Assembly: GCA_033220425.1 (NCBI GenBank)
Contig: CM065651.1
Coordinates: 4,030,001 to 4,094,000, forward strand
Reading direction: 5' to 3'
DNA from: Lepraria neglecta
Lineage: Eukaryota; Ascomycota; Lecanoromycetes; Lecanorales; Stereocaulaceae
DNA: 64,000 nucleotides
In this document: positions 21,425-32,582 of the stretch, piece after piece
Position numbering within the stretch: position 1 is the first letter of the stretch
Layout: each line of letters starts with the position of its first letter
Program-made: the position numbers and the translations under genes
Notes under the pieces: generated by a model
What the model saw: only the letters and a program-made list of their open reading frames with translations
What the model was told of the DNA's origin: nothing
Database searches by the model: none

Positions 21425-23643
21425 TTAGATAATGGTGAAAGTGCGCTGTGGTAGCATAGTTCGCACTCCATCATCACTGTCTTCTTTCAGAAAGTCGTCA
21501 CCACGCTCCCAGTCAGTTTGAAACGCTTCAATCCTTCTGTACCCATCGTTTCGTCTACCAGCGGCAATTAAAATTATGCCCACGTATTGTTTTACCTCGG
21601 ACTCAGCAGGATATTGGCGGCTTAGGAGAGGTAGACACAACACATCGCTGCAGGGCTCATCGACCCCTATATCCATTATCACCTTTGGACACGCCTGATC
21701 CCAGAAATCACGCAGCCGGATAGATGAACCGTCCAGTAGAAGATGCCTTTCAATGTTGCCGCTTTTGTACCCCCACCGCGCGGGTTTGAGAATCCCACAA
21801 CCCAAAATGTGTCCACTTTTGATCGAGCTGAATCTATTCTCACTAGTATTCTGGATATCAACATGTAATATCTCCACCATACTCATAACGCTGTCATAAT
21901 TGAGCAATATGTCAGTGTTACCATCTATCGAAAGCCACGACCACGAGGGCGCGCGATATTCTGAAGCCCTTCTCGGTATTATACCTTGAGTTTCGCTGGC
22001 TTGTTGCTACGTGGCCCAGCATAGATGCCATACAAAGTAACTTTTCCAAATACCGGCAAAGTAGGTGTCTGTTGTGAAGCTTTGAATATCCTCTACAATA
22101 CCGGAGAATGCTATGCATTTATCATTTTCTTTAGTCAAACAGCCGGATGAGTATGCTCCTACAATCAAATTCCAGTACTTGTTGACGATTTCCGGGCCAC
22201 AGTCTGATAGGAGAGACTTGTAAAGCGAAGAGTATACTTTCAGTGTTGAGGGTAGCATATTCGGGAACGTCTCGCATGCTTCTGTCTCCTGACATTCCCA
22301 CGCGATTTGATCGCGCCCAAGATGCAGTATACGAGGCGACACCAGACGTTCTTGAACAACCCAGGCTCGTTGATTCAACGGCGATACGAAAACATTGCCA
22401 TCCCAGATATCGCTGTCGCAAATAGTGAATGTAGCATGAACTTTCGGGTACCAGCATACTGATATGGATATAGTGCTCACCGCATCAGCATCTCGTTCGA
22501 AAAAACAGCCCATGGTCGAATCTACGGCCCCGGTAGCCGCAATTTTTAACAGCGCGTTCTTATACACATCCTTCATAAGACATGATTCTCGTTCCCAATC
22601 CTGATAAGAGTCTTGGACGATGCACAAGGGGTCGATCCAAAGGTATCGAATGGAAACGAATTGGGCGATGAGAATGGCATGCTGGAATGTCTTTGGAAGC
22701 TCCGACAGATCTAATCCCTTCCTGAGAGCATGAATGTTATTCTTTGTAAGTTTGATAGGCGAGAGAATGGGTGCTAGGTAGAAGCTTATGGCGCGAGTTT
22801 ACTCCGTCCGCTTTGTCACCCGTACAGAATGTCAGATAAAAGAAAGGGCTATAGTCGAACTCAACTAACCTGATTGAGGTGTGAGTTGGAACTTTATATT
22901 CTCATACCGCTTGATGTTCGTGCTCGGCACAATATAACAAGAGTAGCTGAAGGTAATCCAGGACGAACTGTCAGTCACATTTATCCAGTAACTGATTCTC
23001 GCAACATCTGCGGCCCGGCGCTTTGAGCTTTCTTTCCGTATCCTGGCTGAAAGTAGTCGACAGAAGGTGCAGCCCCTGCGAGCGGACCAATGTAGGGTCT
23101 TGAGTGATCGAAGAAACCTCCGCCAAGCCCAACCCTTCGTCTCATAATCTTTGTTGAATATATATTTGCAAGCATCCCCGATGTCTCCTCTATGACTTCC
23201 TGACATAACTCACCCGCCGGAGATTTCATCATCAGAAGATTGCTCACCGAGTTCTTCGGCATTGAGCTCCTCAGACAAATCAGCTCTTTCAGCGAAGTCA
23301 ATAGACTGAGCACGAATCAGAAAGTGTTACAGGGTGCAACATTTGTTTCAATTGCTACCTCTCGCACCTTGTTTTGCAGGGCATCATCACATTCACTCGA
23401 AACAGAAACATTTTGTGGTTGAGCTAACTATGTCGAGCTTTTAATGTAACGCTCAGGAGAAGGGAATTGCTGAGCGCTGGTAGCAAGATCCTCGGCGGTA
23501 TGAGACCCTTGTTGCAAAGCTGCCCTTCTTCGAGTACTGACACCAGGTACTATTGCGGTCTGACTGACTGGAGCACGTCGCCACCTCCGTGCAGTAGCAG
23601 CCCAGGCTGTCGCCTTAGGCTTCTTCATGCGTGAGGAACCCAT
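21425..23643 (-). pseudogene. HET-domain (heterokaryon incompatibility) gene fossil
   Basis: HET-domain proteins act in fungal non-self recognition, where incompatible pairs trigger cell death. The order from 23643 to 21425 is a basic, disordered N-terminal region, a Cys-containing GCTFCRLL segment usual before HET domains, then HET-core blocks (LPKTFQHAILIAQFVSIRYL, WIDPLCIVQDSYQDWERES, LNQRAWVVQERLVSPRILHL) and the downstream SEYRAPSWSWLSIDGN motif that follows HET domains. The stretch that normally carries the first core motif appears degraded or missing. The locus looks broken, with roughly half a dozen interruptions, and is treated as a fossil. It is still easily readable, so loss is not ancient. 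It is the largest single member of the decayed cluster between 12.9 and 23.7 kb. Confidence 0.75.
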
Positions 23644-24126
23644 GATGACGTTAGGGGTATTTTCTAGTGATCAGAACCTGAGCCAAAGACAAGAGCGCTG
23701 CTAGTAGGCTTGGTTCGAAGCACAGTAGAGCCATCAAGAGCAGCGATCTCTCGATGATGAGAGTGTGTTATTATGGATTGCAAAAGAAGGAGGGAAAGAT
23801 GGAAGGTTGCCTTGTTTTCTCGAGCGTTGCTGCCTTGACGCCTTTTCTCCAAGGCAGGCTACTTGAAAAGTTTAAGGTATAGGAGTCCTCAAGGTCCTCC
23901 CACCACAGCGGTCTATGTACAACTCGAGCTTTAAGATATATACAATTACCTCAGACAAAACATATAGTACGATGAGCGAGCACGGCTCGAAAATTCCTCC
24001 CAAAACCCAATTCTTAAAGGCCATAGCCATTGAGGCAATCAAGAACTTCATAAACCCCTAGGGTATCCATATCCATTCCCCTTTGTATGATCCGTTTTCC
24101 CAACGGGTTGATGTTCCGAAGAACAC
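23644..24126. other. Short intergenic gap, nothing seen
   Basis: No supported gene or repeat between the HET fossil and the 3' end of the rhodopsin-like gene. Confidence 0.5.
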
Positions 24127-25505
24127 TTAAACCCTATCGAACACCTTCTCCTCATGCTCATAGTATCCGCCATCGTTCACCCTCTTTGACGAGGGTTTCG
24201 TCCTCCTTCCTCCACTCTCGAAGCTCCCCTCATCCGAAGGGAAGGCACTGGCCACAGTGACCCCATTCTTGTCAAAAGAGTATCTTCTCGGTGTAGCTAT
24301 TGTGGGCTGTAGGCTGCCCAGCTCCACCGGGTGCAAGCCAGAACTGTCGTCTAGTTGCGGTGAGGCGGAGTCGCCTGACGTCCTCCGTATGTAGCGGTTG
24401 TGATTGCTTCGTCCGAAGTAGCGGTTGCTGCTTTGGCCACTCTTTCGGCCTTCGCGGATAGCTTTATTGAAGAGGGGACGTAGGGTTGGGATGGACGCGG
24501 CTATGATGCCGATGTTCTCTTCGAGCACGACCCAAATAGCCAGGTCAACAAGACCACGTGTGACAGAGCCATCGCCTTTGACGAGAATAATGTTCTTCAG
24601 AAGCACTGTCTTGACGATTGTGCAGATTCCAGTGCTGTCATGGTCAGCGGGGTGTCGTGCTCTGGGTGGGGAAGGGTACTTACAAGTATCCCATACTCAT
24701 CAAGACAAGAATGCCAATCTTAACTCTCACGCTCATCTGCATATTCCACATAAACACGATGGGCAAAGTAGCAAGTACCCAATCGATTATCACCGCAACT
24801 GCTAATTTAATCAATGATCGTTAGCCAGGTCTCCAATGCCATATGATTCGCGGGCAGCTTTGGAAGACATACCGCCCTGGAAGTCCCCAATAGCAACTGT
24901 AGTCTCAGGGCTCCAGCACGTCCCAGGTAGAAGCGGATCCCAGAACTTCTGGACTGGTTGGCACTGAATTACAGTAACGACAGCAGTTGCAATCCCGGTC
25001 ACTGCGGAGAAGACCGCTATGGAATAAAGACCCCATCTCCACGCACGATCTGTTCTGAATATCCGTAGCAGGAAGAAACAGATGGATATCCTTGTGAACG
25101 TGACTGAAAGGATCGACAACGGTTGTGATAGTGCCTGCCACTTTAGACCCACGAGAATCTCAGGGACGTAGAGCGGAGGGCCATTCTTGACGGACGCCAC
25201 CCGTTGTTGAATCATGATAGCAGTGACCACGAAACAAGCAATAGAGAATATCTAGTTTCGGCCGATTAGCGATAAGTTGAGACATGACCACCCACCAAGG
25301 CGTCGCTTACCAGACCGATAACTATGAACAGCTCGTCGAAACCAATACTTTTGAGGATGAATTGCCGTACATAGAGCCGTGCGAGGACCAGAGCAGCTGC
25401 AATGGTAACGAAGACAGCTTCTATGATAATGAATGCAGTGTTTCCATATCGGTCCGCATCGATTGACTCTGGAGGAAGCATTGGTGGTGCCGCGGATGAT
25501 GCCAT
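24127..25505 (-). CDS. Fungal rhodopsin-domain (Pth11-like) seven-helix membrane protein
   Basis: Four exons (25505-25311, 25251-24873, 24801-24684, 24634-24127) with GT-AG introns of 50-71 bases join in frame to 399 residues. The protein starts with about 25 extracellular residues, then helix 1 (AFIIIEAVFVTIAAALVLAR). GFDELFIVIGL follows at helix 2, in the place of the family's DD motif. Further helices include SILSVTFTRISICFFLLRIF, AVFSAVTGIATAVVTVIQC with the conserved Cys-Gln-Pro (IQCQPVQKFWD), and AVIIDWVLATLPIVFMW. The tail EENIGIIAASIPTLRPLF is typical of the fungal rhodopsin/Pth11-like integral membrane family. The cytoplasmic tail of about 130 residues is Ser/Arg-rich and probably phosphorylated. 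No CFEM domain is present. The ligand is unknown; a GPCR-like role is inference from the family. Confidence 0.88.
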
Positions 25506-26799
25506 GATGTCTTAGTAGGCTAATAAAAGCATAGGATAGTCTCTGCTATGATACTTCCTTACAGCTCGCGTGTCGAGGGTCTTTATGTATCCTCGACGAA
25601 GGATTGAGTGCGTCTAGAAGAACTAGAAGAAGTGTAGAAGGGCCTAAAATGAAAGAGTTTCGTAAAATTAATGATCGGGAGGTAACCGGTCGTGCATAGC
25701 GGCACTATTTCCACGATGGTGACGGGAAGGAATCAAATCATCAAATTTCCCCGCATCCATGCTACCATGTGTGAAGTAGTGCTGACACTAGCACATGCCA
25801 TCGAAACGTTGGGTCTCTTGGGTCTTTGTCTCCGAGGGACAGTCCGTGTCCGAAGTAGCCCGCTTGTAGAACTAAGGATGAATGAGTTTAGTCTCGATTG
25901 GGTCGCCTCGAGATCGCTAGAAATAGTGACAGCCACCAAGGGTCGGAAGTTGACTTGCATCTATATGCAGGGCTCAATATTGGCCCGCATAGTCGGAGTG
26001 TTTCATTGCGCATAAATCGGCGAGGAAGATACAGGCAGAGACGGCGATAGATGTAGAATTCGTTGAGGGAGCGTTTGTTTTCTTCCAACATTCGTACCAG
26101 ATGGTCGAGATAGCATAAAGATGGTACCTTGCAGGAATCCATGTCAGTGGGCTACGCCCCGCACTTTGAATCAGTTCATGTCGTTTAGCTCTCATTATTC
26201 GTCTTGCGTGATGCTCATCTTTGGGGATGCAAGCCGCAAGTGAGTGTGCTAATTTGGCTAGAGAGAAGCTAAGTGCCAAGCAATGTCGTTTAGAAGTCTC
26301 TTGACTCGCGCGCTTTCGCCCAGACTGCGGCTAGATATACCCCGCTGTACTAAACGATTATTGATAGCAAGGATATTTGAAATTACAACAAAGACTCCAA
26401 CGAACGCCAAAAGATGAGGGTTGTCCACAGAGCTAGGTATAGGGAGGTCTACGGACAGCGTTTTCCCCTGCTGAGGAGGATTGTGAGCTTTATGATTTTC
26501 TCTATAAATCCCATTTCAACAATCCGTACTTGAAAGCCGTCACTGGGATCGTCCAACGCCAGCAATCCACAATCGATGACGAGTTGGAAAGCTAGCTAAC
26601 AGTTAACCGACATCAAGAGCTAGCCTAGCCATGGGCTAGCACATTGTGGGGCTTAGCACTACGCCTTGGCTTGAAAATTCCCCGGGACCTCATGCAACAT
26701 TACTAAATCAGCGTTGAGAGCCGCCCTGAGAGCTGAACACCATCTACAAGACTTGGACAGTGCGTGGTGCTACATCAATCCCTTTTTTTCTGGACGTAC
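25506..26799. other. No intact gene seen
   Basis: A minus-strand frame at 25974-26279 (MALSFSLAKLAHSLAACIPK) is open but matches nothing I know and has no companion exon. The rest holds only short frames. Confidence 0.35.
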
Positions 26800-27141
26800 G
26801 CTCGGATCGCTTTTTTTTCAAAGGATCAACAGTTACTTGTGCCAGAAAATCTTCCTCCCTGGTCTGGACTCGTTCGTTAGCCCTGCCAACAACGAGATCT
26901 CTTTGTCTTATCTTGGGGCTTTGACATTGGACTAGCACATGTCTCGGTCTTGGACACAAAGTCTTTCTTGACAGGATCACCAGAAGGCTACAATGACACT
27001 TTGTCTGGCAGCGGCCCACAGTTCCCTTTTCGGTATACCCATCCGGAAAATGCCCAGATCTATCCCTCTTATCATGGGGAGAATTTAGTAGACGGACGGG
27101 TAAATTTCATGCGCACCTTTGACAAGAGATGTTTTCCTTAA
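26800..27141 (+). pseudogene. Decayed 3' gene fragment
   Basis: One plus-strand frame reads QQLLVPENLPPWSGLVR, an in-frame TAG, then QQRDLFVLSWGFDIGLAHVS, LDTKSFLTGSPEGYNDTLSG, PQFPFRYTHPENAQIYPSYH and VDGRVNFMRTFDKRCFP to a stop at 27141. The text is clearly protein-like over about 100 codons. No start codon or upstream exon could be assigned; a run of T residues near 26811 precedes it. It looks like the last part of a broken gene of unknown family. A stop caused by C-to-T change of CAG would fit the pattern seen elsewhere in the window. Confidence 0.4.
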
Positions 27142-27789
27142 CCGACGGCCCATTTGTTCACTTCCAAGAAGTATATACATCCAAAATGCCAGCTACTGCT
27201 ATTCTGACTGCCTTCATACGCCTTTTCCAATACCACTACGTATGAATTAGTAAGCTCCTTGTGAAGGAAGACGGCCGCCCAATTAGCTACGTTGTTCGAC
27301 TCATCGGAGTAAGAAGTATAACACGTCCTTGCCTATACTGACGGTCTTTTCAATCAAGTACCTTGTCAACAGTAAAGAAACAGCGATCTCTCTCTAGCTA
27401 CTGAGGCTTTGTGTTGTCGAACGCATTGTACTCTGCAGGCCTCACAGGCTACAGACCTTGGCGACAACAAAAAAACTGGCGACGTTAAGGCCTAGCGTGT
27501 CGGCCATCGCTTTGTCTTAATATCGTCTCGCCACCGGGGCTTTGTGTTCCCATGTAAGGAACACACATTCACAGCTTTCTTCCCCGAGTAGAAAATGCAA
27601 TTCTTTTGAATTTACCTATTGTGTCCTGAGGCGCCTTTTTAGGTGATTTTACTTTGCTGTCTTCAGAAGCCCCACGCTTCCGAAACCTATAACACCTAGG
27701 CTTTCTCCATGAATTTGCTTCATATTCTCAACAATCCTTTCTGTGAGTCAGCCCATTTTTAGTATTTTCAACCGCATTTCTCTCGCAGG
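27142..27789. other. Promoter-side intergenic stretch
   Basis: No gene seen. A pyrimidine-rich stretch (TTTCTCTCGCAGG, about 27778) directly precedes the start codon of the secreted protein gene. Confidence 0.4.
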
Positions 27790-28336
27790 ATGTATCTCTC
27801 TACCTTTGCCTTTACTACCTTTCTCACGTTGGGTACCGTCAGTCTCGCCATGCCCAAGGCAGCGCAAACTACTCCTTTCCCAGTAGGAGCAGAGGGTGAT
27901 GGTGATGGCTGTTCCCAGGATCAATGGGGACAATGGTACTTAACGCTGTTCATACTCCATCTATCTTCACTAATATTATCTCAGCCCCGATCCGAACACT
28001 GCTACCTTCGATAAGCTCTCCGGACGAGACCCATGCATTCCTTTCAGCAACTCCACTGACCAAGTAGGCATCAGCTGGACTGATGGTCCCGGCCAATATG
28101 CTGCCTTGGCTCTTATCGCCAATAGTGATTCTAACTGCAAGACAGAAGTGGCCTACATTACTTGCCTTCAATGGGACAATCTTCAGGGCCTCCCATTTTG
28201 CGTTAGTCAGAAAGCAAACGGTGGCCCGTGGAGATCTGTCAAATACCAGAGCAATGATCAGATCTCTCAAGTCTCGATGTGGAAACCTCAACCGAATGCT
28301 AAGAATCCCAATGACAAGTGTGGATCTAAGAAGTAA
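27790..28336 (+). CDS. Small secreted cysteine-containing protein
   Basis: Exon 1 (27790-27935) and exon 2 (27985-28336) join over a 49-base GT-AG intron to give 165 residues. A clear signal peptide (MYLSTFAFTTFLTLGTVSLA) is followed by a short pro-like stretch and a mature domain. Seven cysteines are seen after the signal, the second created by the splice junction (GQC). Segments include GRDPCIPFSNSTDQVGISW, ANSDSNCKTEVAYITCLQW and GLPFCVSQKANGGPWRSVKY, ending NDKCGSKK. Tryptophan-rich and acidic at the start, it has the size and cysteine content of secreted fungal effectors or small wall proteins. No known fold was recognised, so effector status is only inference. Confidence 0.75.
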
Positions 28337-29109
28337 GAGTAGGGTGCTTGCACTAGGCGTTCTTCGGCAACAGCTGCAAGGACCTCGAGACACGCGTGCA
28401 GGGCCTGGTACGTTGGGTGGAGGTTCAGCCGTTAGTGTGCTCGACGAGCGAGAGAGAGTAGGATAGCTTCTTACGGTAGGTGATACTATTGGTTTCTTAG
28501 ACTCTTTGCTCGTATTGTTCGTGTTCTTTCCAATCTCTAGGCTTGCGGATTAGTGGAATCAAATGATCTTCTCCTGCGTTCCTTATCGCTTATGGCTGCA
28601 ATGCTAGGTCTTTGACAGAGATTGTTCATTCTGCCAGGATCTTTAAACAGAGGAAACCTTGTCATATACGATATTGTTATCAGTAAGGATGTCTTCACTG
28701 AAAAGTTTGACTCTTGTGACTACAGCAAATCTATAGCTGAGCTTTAATTACCATTTGAGCTGCACCTGGCTTGACTATACAATACATTAAGTCGACTGTT
28801 GCCGAAGGCTAGCTCGAAAATAGATGATAGTCGCTAATTCCCAGCTTCTTTGTTAATCAACCAATAACTTCGCGGCTTCAATAGATTGTATTCCCGCGGA
28901 AGGATTCTGAATACGCAGCGGGAGCTACCAAAACCGCCAACATATAATCACATCATGATGATAAAAAGAGCAGAAGGGTTGTGCAGATTTGTCCTGAAAT
29001 CGGCTGTTTGGATGGTACGAAGTCATGTCTAAATCGATAGGTATATTTAAATTACTTTTGTATGCTCTGCATGGCCTGGTCGGCATCGTGGCGATGTTTT
29101 GCAGAAGAA
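28337..29109. other. Intergenic stretch, nothing supported
   Basis: Only short frames. The sequence is AT-rich around 28600-28900. Confidence 0.4.
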
Positions 29110-29225
29110 TAGGGTAATTGTTTGGAGACGTTGTTGCCAAATTGTAGGGGATTACGAGCACAACAGGTAGGGTAATTGTTTGGAGACGTTGTTGCAAAAT
29201 TGCAGGGGATTACGAGCACAACAGA
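29110..29225. repeat. Tandem duplication of a 58-bp unit
   Basis: TAGGGTAATTGTTTGGAGAC and the following 38 bases at 29110-29167 are repeated at 29168-29225 with a few substitutions (CCAAATTGTAGG against CAAAATTGCAGG). It lies upstream of the small Cys-containing gene. It is probably a simple tandem duplication; no coding potential. Confidence 0.85.
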
Positions 29226-29664
29226 TTTCGAAGACAAAGGATTCATTTGTTGTGTTGATTCAAATGAAAGCGTTGGGTCCAAGTTCCTTTGTTCTGTTCT
29301 CTAAATCCATCCTCTAGCGCTGTCTTGTTCATACTAGTCAATAAGAACGAACCGTTAAGTGGCCCGTAACAGGCTAGCTTCGTTCCGCCGACCCTTGTCA
29401 AGTAACTGCCTCGTTACAAAAGAATCACCCGAACGTCCACTTTTGGCCTTTCATCTTTTGTTGGCTTGGAATTTTCGCCTTGTTCCTTCCTTCACAGAGT
29501 AATTGCACCACCCGTCTTCAACAGGAACGCATAAATATCTCAGCTTACTCCCAAACTCCAAGATCCAAGAACTTGCCCTATTCGCAGATACGAACCATCA
29601 TGCATTTATACGTCCCACTCCGCGCATACCCGTCTTCAAGCCCACCTACATAACATCAAACGCC

Positions 29665-29982
29665 ATGCCCACTGCGGCCGTCGATCCCGGAAGCGCTGAA
29701 GCCGACGGAACGGCAAGCTGGGGTAACGTCCCCAGCTTCATCGGCGGCTCAGGCTGCAAAACGGGATATTCTAGGGGACCCGTATTGGATGCCAAACCGG
29801 GCTATTGCACTAAAAACACTCCTTATGCGGATGGAGATTCTTTGTTTGTGACTTTTGGTACAGGGTTTGATGCATCAAATACTACTACTCTTTATACGGT
29901 TAAAAATTGTCAGACTCCGGCGAGTATGGGGCCGGTGAACAAGCCGAGTGGGGGTGGTGTTTGTATCCAGCCTACCTCTTGA
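29665..29982 (+). CDS. Small cysteine-containing protein, N terminus uncertain
   Basis: From the ATG at 29665 (MPTAAVDPGSAEADGTASWG) the frame gives 105 residues. It stays open upstream to an ATG at 29503, but that added part reads less like protein. Four cysteines are spaced as GSGCKTG, PGYCTKN, VKNCQTP and GGVCIQP, with a Gly/Thr-rich core FVTFGTGFDASNTTTLYTV. This looks like a small beta-rich secreted domain, but no signal peptide is visible in this frame. An upstream exon or wrong start is therefore likely. No family was recognised. Confidence 0.45.
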   Translation: MPTAAVDPGSAEADGTASWGNVPSFIGGSGCKTGYSRGPVLDAKPGYCTKNTPYADGDSLFVTFGTGFDASNTTTLYTVKNCQTPASMGPVNKPSGGGVCIQPTS

Positions 29983-30929
29983 TCGAAGAGCCTGTCACAG
30001 GGCAGGTAGTCGGAGGATGTCTTCGGACATCTTCTCTTGGGAATTGTATTGGCGCTGTCGTTACGTGTGTCATTTGTATCAATGTATAGTAGCACTAGAC
30101 CTGATTTTTTTTTCCAGACAGTCTTTTTCTATCAAACCTAGAGGACAAGCTTTTCCGTCGTGGCACAAGGATACTCTTTCTGCCATTCCATTCGCAAGTC
30201 TTATCGTTCACAAATCTATACGAGTCTAGTTTCATATCAGGTAGGCTAAGACCCGTTTTGTACGTGCTTTTATACTTACTCTCCCTTGCACATATACTGA
30301 CTCGGCAAGGCCAGCCAGGTCTGGGAAAACGAAGTTGAGGGTCTCCGCGAACAGTATGAGTCGGATCCTCCAAGCGCCCTTTCCCATAATTCAACAGCGC
30401 CTAAGCACTCCGCCACTATTCCCAAAGATCACATGCTCGTATGTGGGCGCTTGGGCTGATGGCAGGCGGGTATTGGAGTAAAGACTCGACCACAATAGAG
30501 CTTCGTGCTCGATGCGTTAGATACTAGACAAGTTGGGAACCTGCTGAATCAATACCTCAAAACCTTGACACTTGGCTGATGGCTATTTTTTACCATATCA
30601 TACTCTTGTGCCCCTTAATGTAGCTAAATCTGTTGTGTAACACAAGAATGACTTGTCAGAGATGATGGGCTGGGGAAGCCAATCAGACGTGATGGTGGAT
30701 GTGTTCTGGGTACACAACAAACGTATGTTTACCTTGTGACCCCTACGATTTGCCACTGCCGGCGGAGCGCTGCATGATGTGTTATGATTCCTCTATTTAG
30801 CAAGATCCGCTCCATATTGCTTGACCTTACGGCTGGACCATCAAGCAACGCGTCAGGCCTTGAACACTTTCCACAAAAAAAACGCTGATCGCACTTCACA
30901 TACCTTCCGCATACACAATCAACAACACA
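29983..30929. other. Intergenic region ending in a promoter block shared with the third tandem copy
   Basis: No gene is supported. The segment at about 30737-30803 (GTGACCCCTACGATTTGCC, CCGGCGGA, then TGCATGATG) resembles 32875-32940 upstream of the third tandem family member (GTGACCACATCACTTTGCC, CCGCCGGA, then TGTATGATC). Confidence 0.45.
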
Positions 30930-31568
30930 ATGACTTCGCCAGGTCCAATGTTAGGACCCATACTTGGATGGCTCGACAGCTGGTATGACGCCAACAGAAG
31001 CATCCCCTGCCCAGCTCGACACTGCTCTCAAGTCTTCGACACCCGCATGCAATGGACTCAGAGGTTCAGACACTTCGAAAATCAATGGGGCCGTCGAGAA
31101 GAAGTCCCAGAGACACACACGGACCACCAAATTCTCTTGCTCTTCATGGAACAGGAAGCGTGTCCATACTGCAACTGGGCCATCAGCAGTTCCAAAGAAG
31201 ATATCCGATTCTTATTCGACCACGAGCAACGAGAACACGGAACCTCCGACACGACTGATATTGACGGATTTGTGAGACTCGTTAGACGGCAAGCCTTAGG
31301 ACAACCTGGTCTCCAAGCTCAAGAACTCGTGTTTTGGCGATTTCTGCAAAAGCTCAAAGTACACAAGGATTTTGGACTGATTTCCCGCTTCTTCCACTAT
31401 TCAGAAGACGAAGTGCCGATCGATCTCGCCAATACGCTTTTGTTTAACCGACCGCCTCGACAGTACATGCATTATCCGATTCCGCCTGAAGACTTTCTGA
31501 TGCATCTTGTGCCCTCGAATAATCGAGAGAGAGGGAATTCCGTTGGCCGGAAATATGGAACGATTTGA
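30930..31568 (+). CDS. Tandem family copy 1: putative two-site zinc-binding protein, C terminus frameshifted
   Basis: This single-exon frame codes 212 residues of an unrecognised family found here in three tandem copies. Two metal-site-like motifs are visible. Near the N terminus is CPARHCSQVF, followed by a His in RFRHF (C-x4-C...H). In the middle is CPYCNWAISSSKEDIRFLFD and then HEQREH (C-x2-C-x16-H-x4-H), like a C2H2 finger with a long loop. Shared family blocks are LGWLDSWYDANRSIPCPARH, THTDHQILLLF, DIDGFVRLVRRQALGQPGLQ and YPIPPEDFLMHLVPS. The end differs from the other copies. After a one-base slip in the GAGAGAG run near 31525, the family tail (RW..IW.DLR..Y..G.M) appears in another frame and would end at 31597. 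The copy is either a C-terminally altered protein or the beginning of a pseudogene. Confidence 0.65.
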   Translation: MTSPGPMLGPILGWLDSWYDANRSIPCPARHCSQVFDTRMQWTQRFRHFENQWGRREEVPETHTDHQILLLFMEQEACPYCNWAISSSKEDIRFLFDHEQREHGTSDTTDIDGFVRLVRRQALGQPGLQAQELVFWRFLQKLKVHKDFGLISRFFHYSEDEVPIDLANTLLFNRPPRQYMHYPIPPEDFLMHLVPSNNRERGNSVGRKYGTI

Positions 31569-31909
31569 GGGAAAGTTACAGGAATGGATGGATGTGACAA
31601 GCGTTTAACAAGGCCTGGAACTTGAAGCGGTGAAACTACGTCATGGACGCTTATGAAATAGCAGGTCTTAATGTTGGAGGATTTCTGGACTTAGAGGAGT
31701 TGTTATTAGGCCTCATAATTAAAGCATGCGGAATGGCAAATGAATATTGAACATGTTGGGGTTAAACAACGAAATGTTGACCGCCTTACGACCACAAAAT
31801 TTTGTCCCTTCCTTTGGAGTGTTCAACCATGTATTAGGCTATCACTACTTATAAACCTCACCCTGCTGCAGACCTATCTTCCTTTTGCCCATCATGCAAC
31901 ACCCTCGCA

Positions 31910-32582
31910 ATGGCTCCAAAAACAACGCCATGGCCAACCTCATGGCATGACCACGAAGGCAGCATGAAATGCCCAGCACGCGGTTGCACCAAACGTTTTC
32001 AAAGCGGTAGAGCAATGGGACAGCGAGCGACCCACTGGTCGTCAAACGAGGACTCTCTCCACTCTTCCTTAGAGACAAACACGGATTATAAACTCCTATT
32101 GCTTTTCAATCAGCAAACGAAATGCCCTTACTGCGGCTTTACCATTAATGCCACTAAGTGGGATGTCGACATCAGAGATCTTTTTGAACACGAGAGCCGG
32201 GTACATGGAACGATCAATACGACAGGTATTGAAGTATTTGTGAGACTTGTTAGAGAGCGACGACTTGGGAATCTCGGTATGCAAGTCGAACCGCTCGTTT
32301 CTGAGCCCCTTTTGCAAGAAATTCAACAGACGCCTTGTTATCTTTCGATTCTTAGATTCCTTCACATACCTGTCGATCAGGCTTGATAATGTTTATAGGG
32401 AAGGTCTTGCGAGTATCCTTGCATTCAATCGACTCCTGGGAACGCCTGAATATTACGCTATCAGACTGGACGACTTCCTAATGCATCTTGAACCTGATCT
32501 ACACCACTGGAGGCATATTTAGTATAATTGGCGGCAAGCATGGGATTATTTGAGATTCCAGTACCGACAGGGACGGATGTGA
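31910..32582 (+). pseudogene. Tandem family copy 2: broken
   Basis: The second member of the tandem family keeps both metal-site motifs: CPARGCTKRFQSGRAMGQRA with a following His (ATHWS), and CPYCGFTINATKWDVDIRDL with HESRVHG. It also keeps ETNTDYKLLLLF and EVFVRLVRERRLGNLGMQV. The open frame stops after RFLHIPVDQA at 32386. The family text resumes in a different frame as YYAIRLDDFLMHLEPDLHH, is then crossed by a TAG, and finishes with the shared tail WRQAWDYLRFQYRQGRM at 32582. There is therefore one frameshift and one nonsense change. It lies about 340 bases after copy 1 in the same orientation. As a host gene it would have encoded about 220 residues. Confidence 0.65.
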
